A stretch of DNA of 64,000 bases from Piscinibacter gummiphilus (GTDB taxonomy: Bacteria > Pseudomonadota > Gammaproteobacteria > Burkholderiales > Burkholderiaceae_C), in NCBI RefSeq assembly GCF_002116905.1, contig NZ_CP015118.1, forward strand, positions 5,456,001-5,520,000. Reading direction: 5' to 3'. Made by a program: the position numbers and the translations under genes. Position 1 is the first letter of the stretch. Every line of letters starts with the position of its first letter. Below are positions 1-8,542 of the stretch, one piece after another. The notes beneath the pieces are model-generated. The model searched no databases. It was not told the origin of the DNA and was given only the letters and a program-made list of their open reading frames with translations.

Positions 1-1196
1 AGGCTCGCCTCACCACGGCCCGGGCCAACCTGACCCGGGTGAAGCCGCTCGTGGCCGACCATGCGCTGTCCGCCCGCGACCTCGACGACGCCACCGGGCA
101 GGAGCAGGCCGCGGCCGCCGCGGTCGAGGCCGCGAAGGCGAAGGTCACCGACGCGAAGCTGAACGCGGGCTACGCCACCATCACCTCACCCGTCTCGGGC
201 CTGTCGTCGTTCGCCAAGGTGCAGGAAGGCGCGTACGTCAACGCGTCGAACAGCCTGCTGACCTACGTCGCGAAGCTCGACCCGATGCGGGTGAACTTCA
301 GCCTCTCGGAGAACGAGGTGCTGCGGGTGCGCGCCGAGACGGCCAAGGGCCAGCTCAAGGGATCGGACCGCGCGCACTACACGGTCACGCTCCGCATGGC
401 CGACGGCTCGATCTACCCGTTCCCCGGCCGCATCACCTTCGCCGACGCCGCCTTCAGCCAGGACACCGGCACCTTCCTGCTCCGCGCGGAACTGCCCAAC
501 CCGAAAGGCGACCTGCACCCCGGCCAGTTCGTGCGGGTGAGCGTGTACGGCTTCACGCGGCCGAACTCCATCGTGTTGCCGCAGCGGGCTGTGCAGCAGG
601 GGCCGCGCGGGTACTTCGTGTGGCTCGTCGACAAGGACAACAAGGCCGCCCAGCGCGAGGTCGAGGCCGGCGAATGGCTCGGGGACAACTGGCTCGTCGG
701 CAGCGGGTTGAAGGACGGTGACCGCGTGGTGGTGGACGGCGTGATGCGCCTCGCGCCCGGCGTGCCGGTCAAGGCCACGGCCGCACCGGCGGTCGTGATC
801 CCGACGGCGGCCGAGATGCAGGCGTCCGCGGCAGGCGCGGCCGGGGGCACGGGCGCCCACGTCGCGGCACCCGCGGGCGGCCTCGGCCGGGTGCTGTTCG
901 CGAAGGGCAGCGCGGTGCTCGACACCCGCGCGAAGGCCACCCTCGAACAACTGGCCGCCACGATGAAGGCGTCGCCTTCGCTGCACGTGACGGTCAGCGG
1001 TTACGTGGACTCGGACGGCAGCCACGCGGCCAACACCACGCTCGCGAAGAACCGCGCGGTGGCCGTGCGCGACGCACTCGCCGCGGCTGGCGTGCAGGCC
1101 GACCGCATCGCGCTGCGCCCGCCCGCCGACATCGTGGGCGGCGCCGACCACGACCAGGCGCGCCGCGTCGACATCGCCGAGGCCGCCGCCCGATGA
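1..1196 (+). CDS. RND efflux periplasmic adaptor with C-terminal OmpA-like domain (5' truncated)
   Basis: Membrane-fusion (HlyD/AcrA-type) subunit that links an inner-membrane RND pump to the outer-membrane channel. The reading frame is open from base 3, so the true start lies outside the window. The visible part has the end of the coiled-coil hairpin, the lipoyl half-motif (YATITSPVSG), the beta-barrel and the membrane-proximal domain. From about base 879 (last 105 residues) a second domain follows: VLFAKGSAVLD, GYVDSDG, NTTLAKNRAVAV and ARRVDI, which is the OmpA/MotB peptidoglycan-binding pattern including the conserved Asp and Arg. Ordinary AcrA-type adaptors end before such a domain. The stop overlaps the next start (ATGA), so it is translationally coupled to the pump gene. 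Confidence 0.9.
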   Translation, partial: ARLTTARANLTRVKPLVADHALSARDLDDATGQEQAAAAAVEAAKAKVTDAKLNAGYATITSPVSGLSSFAKVQEGAYVNASNSLLTYVAKLDPMRVNFSLSENEVLRVRAETAKGQLKGSDRAHYTVTLRMADGSIYPFPGRITFADAAFSQDTGTFLLRAELPNPKGDLHPGQFVRVSVYGFTRPNSIVLPQRAVQQGPRGYFVWLVDKDNKAAQREVEAGEWLGDNWLVGSGLKDGDRVVVDGVMRLAPGVPVKATAAPAVVIPTAAEMQASAAGAAGGTGAHVAAPAGGLGRVLFAKGSAVLDTRAKATLEQLAATMKASPSLHVTVSGYVDSDGSHAANTTLAKNRAVAVRDALAAAGVQADRIALRPPADIVGGADHDQARRVDIAEAAAR

Positions 1197-4100
1197 AATT
1201 CGCCCACTTCTTCATCGACCGGCCGATCTTCGCGTCGGTGCTGTCGATCATCCTGGTGCTGGCCGGCGCGGTGGCGATGTTCAACCTGCCGATCGCGCAA
1301 TTCCCCGACATCACGCCACCCCAGATCTCGGTGAGCGCCACCTACCCCGGCGCCAGCGCCGAGGTCGTCTCGCAGAACGTGGCCGCCCCGATCGAACAGC
1401 AGGTCAACGGCGCGGACAACATGATGTACATGAGCTCCACGGCGAGCTCCACGGGCAACGTCACGCTGTCGGTCTTCTTCGAGATCGGCACCGACCCGTC
1501 GCTCGCGCAGGTGGACGTGCAGAACCGCGTGAACCTCGCATTGCCCACGCTGCCGTCGGCGGTGAGCGCGCAGGGCGTGAGCGTGGCGAAGAAGTCGGCG
1601 GCGTTCATGCTCATCATCACCATCTTCGCGCCCGACAACCGCTACGACGCGAACTTCATCGCGAACTACGCGAACATCAACGTGCTCGACGCGATCAAGC
1701 GCATCCCGGGCGCGAACCAGAGTTCGATCATGGGCTCGCCCGACTACGCGATGCGCCTGTGGCTCAAGCCCGACCGCATGGCGAGCCTCGGCATCACCGC
1801 CACCGACATCCAGCAGGCGGTGGCCGCGCAGAACCAGCAGTACGCCGCCGGCCGGCTGGGCGCGCCGCCCACGGCCGCGCCGGTGCAGCAGACCTTCCCG
1901 GTGACGACCACCGGGCGCATGACCGAACCCGCGCAGTTCGACAACATCATCCTGCGCGCCGAGCCGGGCACCGGCGCCATCGTGCGCGTGAAGGACGTGG
2001 GCCGCTCCGAACTCGGCGCGAAGGACTATTCCATCCGCGGCAAGTACAACGGCAAGACCGCGACGCTGATCGCGATCTACCAGCAGCCCGGCGCCAACGC
2101 GCTGCAGGTGGCCAAGGACGTGCGCGCCACGCTCGCCGAGCTCAAGAAGAGCTTCCCCGAGGGCCTGGAGTACGAGGTGGCGCTCGACACCACCGAGTTC
2201 GTGCAGGAGTCGATCACCGAGGTGGTCCACACCTTCCGCGACGCGGTGATCCTCGTGATCATCGTGGTGTTCGTGTTCCTGCAGAGCTGGCGCGCGACGC
2301 TGATCCCGATCCTCGCGGTGCCCGTGTCCATCATCGGCGCGTTCATCGGCATGACCGCGATGGGCTTCTCGGTCAACATGCTGACGCTCTTCGGCATGGT
2401 GCTCGCCATCGGCATCGTGGTGGACGACGCCATCGTGGTCGTCGAGAACGTCGAGCGCAACATGAACGAGTTCGGCCTCGCACCGAAGGATGCCGCCAAG
2501 CGCGCGATGGACGAGGTCTCCGGGCCGGTGGTCGCCATCGTGCTCGTGCTCTGCGCGGTGTTCATCCCGGTCGCCTTCCTGTCGGGCATCACGGGCCAGC
2601 TCTACAAGCAGTTCGCCATCACCATCGCGGTCTCGGTGGTGCTGTCGGGCCTGGTCGCGCTGACGCTGTCGCCGGCGCTCGCGGCCATCCTGCTCAAGCC
2701 CGGCCACACCGAGAAGAAGGGCTTCTTCAAGTGGTTCAACACGATGTTCGACCGCGCCACCACGGGTTTCGGCAACGTGGCGCAGGCCGCCATCCGCCGA
2801 GTGCTGATCGCGGTGCTGCTGATCGTGGGCATGCTCGTGCTGATGATGGGCCTGTTCTCGAAGGTGCCGTCGTCGTTCCTGCCGGTGGAGGACCAGGGCT
2901 ACCTCTTCACGGCGGCCATCCTGCCCGATGCGGCGAGCCTCGACCGCACCGAGGCCGCCACCGGCCGCGCCGCCGGCTGGTTCCGCCAGCAGCCCGGCGT
3001 GAAGGGGGTCGTGGAGGCGCCGGGGTTCAGCCTGATCGACTCGCAGTACAAGGCGAACGCGGGCGTGCTGTTCGTCACCCTCAAGGGCTTCGCCGAACGC
3101 CACGCCGAGGCCGACAAGGCCGGCGCGATCATCAAGGCGGCCGGGGCCGAGTTCACCCGCTACACCGAGGGCCTGATGATCCCCGTGAACCCGCCATCGA
3201 TCCCCGGCCTCGGCACCACCGGTGGCTTCGAGTTCTGGGTGCAGAGCGAAGGCGGCGCGTCGCTGCAGCAGCTGGAGGCCGTGACACGCGAGCTGATCGC
3301 CAAGGCGAGGCAACGGCCCGAGCTGCGCGGCGTCAATTCGACGATCAACACCCGCTCGCGCCAGCTGCTGGTGGACGTGGACCGCGACAAGGCCGAGAGC
3401 CTGGGCGTGCCGGTGCAGGAGGTCTACTCCACGCTGCAGACGCTGTTCGGGTCCCTGTACGTGAGCCAGTTCCCCAAGAACAGCCGCCTGTTCCAGGTGA
3501 TCCTGCAGGCCGAGCCGGACTTCCGCGTCCGCCCCAACGACCTGCAGAACATGTACGTGCGCAGCCGCAACGGGCACATGGTGCCGCTGAAGGCCGTGGC
3601 CACCACCGTGCCCGCGTTGGGCGCCGACATCGTCACGCGCTTCAACAACTTTCCCGCCGCGAAGGTCACCGGCGACGCGGGCGCGGGGTACAGCTCGGGC
3701 CAGGCGCTCGCCGCGATGGAGGAACTCGCCCACGAGGTGCTGCCCGCGGGGTTCACGTACGCCTGGTCCGGCCAGTCGTACGAGGAGAAGAAGGCGGGCT
3801 CCACCGCGGGCATGGTGTTCGCGTTCGCGCTCGTGATGGTGTTCCTGATCCTCGCCGCGCAGTATGAGAAGTGGACGCTGCCGATCGGGGTGCTGCTGGC
3901 CGTGCCGTTCGCGCTGTTCGGCGCCATCGCGGCGATCTGGCTGCGCGGCATCCAGAACGACATCTACTTCCAGATCGGGCTCACGGTGCTGATCGCACTC
4001 GCGGCGAAAAACGCGATCCTGATCTTCGAGTTCGCGGTGGAGCTGCGCGAGAAGGAAGGCAAGTCGCCGCTCGACGCCGCCATCGGCGCGGCCCGCCTGC

Positions 4101-4342
4101 GGCTGCGCCCCATCGTGATGACCTCGCTCGCGTTCATCCTCGGCTGCATCCCGCTCGCCATCGCGAGCGGCGCGTCGTCGGCGAGCCGGCAGTCGCTCGG
4201 CACCGGCGTGATCGGGGGCATGCTGGGTGCCACGGTGATCGCGATCTTCTTCATCCCGATGTTCTTCTGGGCGTTCGAGACGCTGTCCGAACGCGCCTCG
4301 CGGAAGAAGCCCGCGGCCGGAGGCTCCCATGAGACGCCTTGA
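1193..4342 (+). CDS. RND multidrug efflux pump, inner-membrane transporter (HAE1 family)
   Basis: Proton-driven drug exporter of the AcrB/MexB type, 1049 residues, the usual family length. It begins with the typical MKFAHFFIDRPIFA helix 1 and has the TM4 signature GIVVDDAIVVVENVER with the paired Asp residues that relay protons. A second helical half ends in FFIPMFFWAFE. Large periplasmic loops follow TM1 and TM7, as expected for substrate capture. It is the middle gene of a three-gene operon: 4-bp overlap with the adaptor upstream and 14-bp overlap with the outer-membrane factor downstream. Substrates cannot be read from sequence; hydrophobic drugs or solvents are usual for this family. No regulator gene adjoins it inside the window. 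Confidence 0.95.
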   Translation: MKFAHFFIDRPIFASVLSIILVLAGAVAMFNLPIAQFPDITPPQISVSATYPGASAEVVSQNVAAPIEQQVNGADNMMYMSSTASSTGNVTLSVFFEIGTDPSLAQVDVQNRVNLALPTLPSAVSAQGVSVAKKSAAFMLIITIFAPDNRYDANFIANYANINVLDAIKRIPGANQSSIMGSPDYAMRLWLKPDRMASLGITATDIQQAVAAQNQQYAAGRLGAPPTAAPVQQTFPVTTTGRMTEPAQFDNIILRAEPGTGAIVRVKDVGRSELGAKDYSIRGKYNGKTATLIAIYQQPGANALQVAKDVRATLAELKKSFPEGLEYEVALDTTEFVQESITEVVHTFRDAVILVIIVVFVFLQSWRATLIPILAVPVSIIGAFIGMTAMGFSVNMLTLFGMVLAIGIVVDDAIVVVENVERNMNEFGLAPKDAAKRAMDEVSGPVVAIVLVLCAVFIPVAFLSGITGQLYKQFAITIAVSVVLSGLVALTLSPALAAILLKPGHTEKKGFFKWFNTMFDRATTGFGNVAQAAIRRVLIAVLLIVGMLVLMMGLFSKVPSSFLPVEDQGYLFTAAILPDAASLDRTEAATGRAAGWFRQQPGVKGVVEAPGFSLIDSQYKANAGVLFVTLKGFAERHAEADKAGAIIKAAGAEFTRYTEGLMIPVNPPSIPGLGTTGGFEFWVQSEGGASLQQLEAVTRELIAKARQRPELRGVNSTINTRSRQLLVDVDRDKAESLGVPVQEVYSTLQTLFGSLYVSQFPKNSRLFQVILQAEPDFRVRPNDLQNMYVRSRNGHMVPLKAVATTVPALGADIVTRFNNFPAAKVTGDAGAGYSSGQALAAMEELAHEVLPAGFTYAWSGQSYEEKKAGSTAGMVFAFALVMVFLILAAQYEKWTLPIGVLLAVPFALFGAIAAIWLRGIQNDIYFQIGLTVLIALAAKNAILIFEFAVELREKEGKSPLDAAIGAARLRLRPIVMTSLAFILGCIPLAIASGASSASRQSLGTGVIGGMLGATVIAIFFIPMFFWAFETLSERASRKKPAAGGSHETP

Positions 4343-5765
4343 CCTCGTCCCCTGCCTGCTCGCCACGGCACTCGCCGGCTGCACGCTCGGGCCGGACTAC
4401 CAGCGGCCCGAGACCGCGGCACCCGCGTCGTTCCGCAGCGCCGGCGCCGCGGGCCCCGCCGATCCCACGCTGGCCGACGGCGCCTGGTGGGCGCAATGGA
4501 ACGACCCGGTGCTCGCCACGCTGGTGAACGAGGCGCTGGCCGCCAACCTCGACGTGGTGGCCGCCGCCGCGCGCGTGGACCAGCTCCACGGCGCCGCCAT
4601 CACGTCGCGCGGCCAGATGGCCCCGCAGGTGGGCGCCGAGGCGGCCGGCACGCGGCAGCGCATCACCGACCTGCAGGCCGGTTCGGCGCGCAACCCGTCG
4701 ACCGTCTACCAGGCCGACGTGTTCGCGAGCTGGGAGATCGACCTGTTCGGCCGCCTGCGCCGGCTGAACGAATCCGCGCAGGCGGACTACCTCGCGGCCG
4801 AGGCGGCACGGCGCGGCGTGCTGCTGTCGGTGGTCAGCGCCACCGTCGCGAGCTACCTGAACCTGCGCGACCTCGACAACCGCCTGCTGATCTCCCGGCG
4901 CACGGTGGCCACGCGCGAGGATGCGCTGAAGCTCTTCACACGGCGCTACGAAGGCGGCGTGGTCTCGGAGGTGGAACTGAACCAGGCACGCTCGGAGTAC
5001 GCCGCCGCGCAGGCGACCGTGCCGCAGCTCGAACGCTCGATCATCGTGCAGGAGAACGCGCTGTCACTGCTGCTCGGGCGGCCGCCCGGCCCCGTCGAGC
5101 GCGGCGCACCCATCGACACACTCGCCGCACCGGCGGTTCCGCCGGGCCTGCCGTCGGACCTGCTCGAACGCCGGCCCGACCTGCAGCAGGCCGAACGCCA
5201 GCTGGTCTCGGCCAACGCGCGCATCGGCGCCGCGAAGGCGCTGTACTTCCCGCGCATCTCGCTGACCGGTGCGTTCGGCGGTGCGAGCCCCACGTTCTCG
5301 TCGCTGTGGGACGGCCCGTCGCGCGTGTGGAGCTTCGCGGGCGCCGTGACCGTGCCGATCTTCAGCGGCGGCACCATCGCGGGCCAGGTCGAGTCCGCCG
5401 AAGCCGCGCAGCGCGAAGCCGTGGCCGCCTACCGGCGCGCGGTGCTGGCAGCGTTCCAGGACACCGACGACGCGCTGATCGGCGTGCGCAAGTCGGTCGA
5501 GACCCGCGACGCGATCCAGGTGCAGGTGGACTCGCTCGCGCGGTACGCGGGCCTGTCGCGCCGCAAGTACGAAGGCGGCTACACGAGCTACCTCGAGGTG
5601 CTGGACGCCGAACGCAGCCTGTTCTCCGCGCAGCTGCAGTACTCGCAGGCGCAGGCCGACGTGCTGCTGCAGCGGGTGGCGTTGATCAAGGCCCTGGGCG
5701 GGCCGTGGGTGGATGCGGCCGACCGGCTGGCGCCGCAGCCGGTGAGCGCAGCGGCGTCCCGGTGA
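4329..5765 (+). CDS. Outer-membrane factor lipoprotein, NodT/OprM family
   Basis: TolC-like trimeric exit duct of the efflux pump, 478 residues. The N-terminus is a lipoprotein signal with lipobox LAGC (Cys18), followed by LGPDYQRPE, the standard opening of NodT-family proteins. Two repeated outer-membrane-efflux regions follow; the motif LLERRPDLQQAERQL and the second-half YEGGYTSYLEVLDAER are characteristic. The start lies inside the pump gene's end, with coupling likely. Together with the two genes upstream it completes a tripartite system. Confidence 0.94.
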   Translation: MRRLDLVPCLLATALAGCTLGPDYQRPETAAPASFRSAGAAGPADPTLADGAWWAQWNDPVLATLVNEALAANLDVVAAAARVDQLHGAAITSRGQMAPQVGAEAAGTRQRITDLQAGSARNPSTVYQADVFASWEIDLFGRLRRLNESAQADYLAAEAARRGVLLSVVSATVASYLNLRDLDNRLLISRRTVATREDALKLFTRRYEGGVVSEVELNQARSEYAAAQATVPQLERSIIVQENALSLLLGRPPGPVERGAPIDTLAAPAVPPGLPSDLLERRPDLQQAERQLVSANARIGAAKALYFPRISLTGAFGGASPTFSSLWDGPSRVWSFAGAVTVPIFSGGTIAGQVESAEAAQREAVAAYRRAVLAAFQDTDDALIGVRKSVETRDAIQVQVDSLARYAGLSRRKYEGGYTSYLEVLDAERSLFSAQLQYSQAQADVLLQRVALIKALGGPWVDAADRLAPQPVSAAASR

Positions 5766-5794
5766 CGTTCATCGGCGCCGTGCCGGCGCTCTGA

Positions 5795-5807
5795 TGAACC
5801 TGGTTCA
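5795..5807. promoter_or_regulatory. MetR operator (TGAA-N5-TTCA)
   Basis: TGAACCTGGTTCA is a perfect match to the known MetR consensus TGAANNNNNTTCA. It is 58 bp upstream of the FMN reductase start and heads the operon with mesX and mesD. A MetR homologue is encoded at 19163-20056 with a second perfect site before it. Control by homocysteine-responsive MetR is inferred. Confidence 0.75.
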
Positions 5808-5865
5808 TGGATCGATGAGATCAAACCATTTTACTTCATCGATCCCCATCCATAGCATTCGCTCC

Positions 5866-6423
5866 ATGACACGCCCACTCCGTCTGGTCGCCGTTTCCGG
5901 CGGACTGCAACGCCCGTCCCGGTCCGCCGCCCTGGCGGCGCACCTGCTGGACCTGATCTCCGACGAACTGCCGTGCGAGCAGCGCCTGGTCGAGCTGGGT
6001 CAACTCGCCCCGCAGCTGGCCGGTGCGGTGTGGCGCACCCACCTGCCCGACGCGGTCGAGCGGGAACTGGCGGCGGTCGAGCAAGCCGACGTCCTGGTGG
6101 TGGCGACCCCGGTATTCCGGGGCGCCTACACCGGACTGTTCAAGCACTTCTTCGACTTCGTCCACCAGGACGCCCTGGTCGACAAGCCCGTGTTGCTGGC
6201 GGCCACCGGCGGCAGCGAGCGCCATGCCCTGGTGATCGACCACCAGCTGCGGCCGCTGTTCAGCTTCTTCCAGGCGCGTGTTCTGCCATTGGGCGTCTAC
6301 GCCACCGACAAGGACTTCACGGACTACCGCCTGCAGGACGAGGCCCTGATCGAACGGGCCCGGCTGGCGGTGCGACGGGCACTGCCGCTGCTGGACCTGG
6401 CCCAGGAAGTGGTCGTGGCCTGA
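5866..6423 (+). CDS. msuE: NAD(P)H-dependent FMN reductase (MsuE/SsuE-like)
   Basis: Small flavodoxin-fold reductase (185 residues) that supplies reduced flavin to a partner oxygenase. The N-terminus LVAVSGGLQRPSRSAAL fits the phosphate-binding loop of the NADPH-dependent FMN reductase family, and VVATPVFRGAYTGLFKHFFD is its second conserved block. The start at 5866 was chosen because homology begins there; in-frame codons further upstream would run through the MetR operator. It is followed after 40 bp by mesX, a putative oxygenase, so reduced flavin for MesX is the probable job. The symbol follows the sulfonate-family name; its role here is inferred from context. Confidence 0.85.
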   Translation: MTRPLRLVAVSGGLQRPSRSAALAAHLLDLISDELPCEQRLVELGQLAPQLAGAVWRTHLPDAVERELAAVEQADVLVVATPVFRGAYTGLFKHFFDFVHQDALVDKPVLLAATGGSERHALVIDHQLRPLFSFFQARVLPLGVYATDKDFTDYRLQDEALIERARLAVRRALPLLDLAQEVVVA

Positions 6424-6463
6424 AACCGGGCCCTTCCCTCCGACATCAGCTCACTGGATCGAC

Positions 6464-7447
6464 ATGAACACAGAACTCACCTTCAAGCTCAAGAGCCTCC
6501 GTTTCGATGAGAACTACCACCCATCGGACGGCACGCGCATCACCACCAACTTCGCCAACCTGGCGCGGGGCGCGAGCCGGCAGCAGAACCTGCGCAACAC
6601 GCTGGGGATGATCGACAACCGCTTCAACGACCTCGCGCATTGGGACAATCCGACGGGGGATCGCTACACGGTCGAACTGGAGATCATCTCCGTCGAGGTG
6701 AGCCTCGATGCCGGGAGCGGCCCGGGCGCGTTTCCGCTGATCGAGATCCTGCAGACCCACATCCTCGACAAGAAAACGAACAAGCGCATCGAGGGCATCG
6801 CGGGGAACAACTTCTCGTCGTACGTGCGCGACTACGACTTCAGCGTCTTGCTGCCGGGCCACAACGCCGATCGCGCGGAGTTCAGCGTTCCGGACGACTT
6901 CGGCGACCTGCACGGCAAGCTGTTCCAGCAATTCGCCCACTCGCGCACGTACCAGGAGCGCTTCAGCAAGCCGCCCGTGATCTGCATCAGCGCGTCGACC
7001 AGCAAGACCTACCAGCGGACCGGCAACCAGCACCCCGTGCTGGGCATCGAGTACCAGCAGAACGAGCTGTCCTCGACCGACCAGTACTTCGCCAAGATGG
7101 GAATGCAGGTGCGCTTCTTCATGCCCCCGAAGAGCGTCGCGCCGCTGGCCTTCTACTTCCACGGCGACCTGCTGGGCGACTACACGAACCTCGAACTGAT
7201 CGGCACCATCAGCACGATGGAGACCTTCCAGAAGATCTATCGCCCGGAGATCTACAACGCCAACTCGACTGCGGGCACACTGTATCGGCCGAGCCTGAAG
7301 AACCAGGACTACTCGTCGACCCGGATCGTCTACGACCGAGAGGAACGCAGCCAGCTGGCCGTCAAGCAGGGGAAGTTCGCGGAGGAGCACTTCATCAAGC
7401 CGTACAAGAACGTCCTCGACCAATGGGCTGCCGAGTTCGCGCTCTGA
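6464..7447 (+). CDS. mesX: MesX, DUF1852 putative oxygenase needed by MesD methionine synthase
   Basis: DUF1852 protein of 327 residues with no signal peptide. Members sit next to a short methionine synthase (MesD), and published genetics on the family show that MesD function requires MesX and oxygen, which suggests an oxygenase. I recognise the family from its opening FKLKSLRFDENYHPSDGTR and from the operon order FMN reductase, DUF1852, short MetE. No classical cofactor motif is obvious by eye; the flavin reductase next door suggests reduced flavin. MesD starts 33 bp downstream. Confidence 0.85.
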   Translation: MNTELTFKLKSLRFDENYHPSDGTRITTNFANLARGASRQQNLRNTLGMIDNRFNDLAHWDNPTGDRYTVELEIISVEVSLDAGSGPGAFPLIEILQTHILDKKTNKRIEGIAGNNFSSYVRDYDFSVLLPGHNADRAEFSVPDDFGDLHGKLFQQFAHSRTYQERFSKPPVICISASTSKTYQRTGNQHPVLGIEYQQNELSSTDQYFAKMGMQVRFFMPPKSVAPLAFYFHGDLLGDYTNLELIGTISTMETFQKIYRPEIYNANSTAGTLYRPSLKNQDYSSTRIVYDREERSQLAVKQGKFAEEHFIKPYKNVLDQWAAEFAL

Positions 7448-7480
7448 CCCCACCCCCTCTTTGCCTGAAAGGAATCCCCG

Positions 7481-8506
7481 ATGTTCGAATCCTCCATCGC
7501 CGGCAGCCTGCCGAAGCCCGCGTGGCTGGCTGAAACCAACAAGCTCTGGCCCCAGTGGCAGGCCGAAGGCGACGCGCTTCGCCAAGCCAAGGCCGACGCC
7601 ACCCTGCTGTGGATCAAGGCCCAGGAAGACGCGGGCCTGGACATCGTGAGCGACGGCGAACAGTCGCGCCAGCATTTCGTGCACGGCTTCCTCGAGCAGA
7701 TCGAGGGCATCGACTTCGAGCACAAGGTGAAGATGGGCATCCGCGACAACCGCTACGACGCGATGGTGCCGCAGGTGGTGTCGGCCCTGCGCCTGAAGGG
7801 CCGCGTGCATGCCTTCGAGGCGCAGCTGGCGCGCGCGCACACGAAGAAGAAGCTGAAGTTCACGCTGCCCGGCCCGATGACCATCGTCGACACGGTCGCG
7901 GACCGTTTCTACGGCGACAAGGTCAAGATGGCCTTCGCGTTCGCCGAACTGCTCAACCAGGAAGCGCTCGCGCTGCAGGCCGATGGCGTGGACATCATCC
8001 AGTTCGACGAGCCCGCCTTCAACGTCTACATGAAGGACGCCGCCGACTGGGGCGTGAAGGCGCTCGAACGCGCGGCGCAGGGCCTGACCTGCACGACGGC
8101 CGTGCACATCTGCTACGGCTACGGCATCAAGGCCAACACCGACTGGAAGAGCACCCTCGGCGACGAATGGCGCCAGTACGAGACGGTGTTCCCCGCGCTG
8201 GCCCGCAGCCGCATCGACCAGGTGAGCCTGGAATGCATCCACTCCCATGTGCCGCCCGACCTGATGAAGCTGCTGGCCGGCAAGGACGTGCTGGTCGGTG
8301 TCATCGACGTGGCCAGCGACGTGGTCGAGACCCCCGAGGAAGTGGCCGACACCATCGGCCGGGCGCTCGAGTTCGTGCCGAAGGAGCGGCTGTTCCCTTG
8401 CACGAACTGCGGCCTGGCGCCGATGGGGCGCGACGTGGCGTGGCGCAAGCTGAAGGCGCTGGCGGAAGGCACGAGGCTGGCGAAGGAGCGGTTCGCCAAG
8501 GCGTGA
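7481..8506 (+). CDS. mesD: MesD, folate-independent cobalamin-independent methionine synthase core
   Basis: Methylates homocysteine to methionine; 341 residues, corresponding only to the C-terminal catalytic half of MetE. The N-terminal folate-binding half is absent, so the methyl donor is not expected to be methyl-tetrahydrofolate polyglutamate. The zinc/homocysteine ligands are present: His209 and Cys211 in VHICYGYG, Glu251 in SLECIHSH and Cys310 in CTNCGLAP. A good ribosome site (GAAAGGAA) precedes the ATG by 6 bp. It lies last in the MetR-boxed operon with FMN reductase and mesX. An ordinary short MetE homologue is the alternative, but the mesX neighbour argues for MesD. Confidence 0.9.
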   Translation: MFESSIAGSLPKPAWLAETNKLWPQWQAEGDALRQAKADATLLWIKAQEDAGLDIVSDGEQSRQHFVHGFLEQIEGIDFEHKVKMGIRDNRYDAMVPQVVSALRLKGRVHAFEAQLARAHTKKKLKFTLPGPMTIVDTVADRFYGDKVKMAFAFAELLNQEALALQADGVDIIQFDEPAFNVYMKDAADWGVKALERAAQGLTCTTAVHICYGYGIKANTDWKSTLGDEWRQYETVFPALARSRIDQVSLECIHSHVPPDLMKLLAGKDVLVGVIDVASDVVETPEEVADTIGRALEFVPKERLFPCTNCGLAPMGRDVAWRKLKALAEGTRLAKERFAKA

Positions 8507-8542
8507 CACCACGCCGGCCGCGGCGGCGGACAATGAGGAGCG

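Noticed and set aside
1001..4384. A 1127-codon open frame on the minus strand opposite the RND pump gene
   Set aside because: It is His/Arg/Asp-rich shadow coding that mirrors the high third-position G+C of the real plus-strand gene; no signal, domain or ribosome site. The same applies to the other long antisense frames (for example 6446-10264, 20091-23258, 47005-49035).
5766..5865. Possible SAM riboswitch ahead of the methionine operon
   Set aside because: The leader is under 100 bp, is dominated by the MetR palindrome, and shows none of the conserved SAM-I/II cores.
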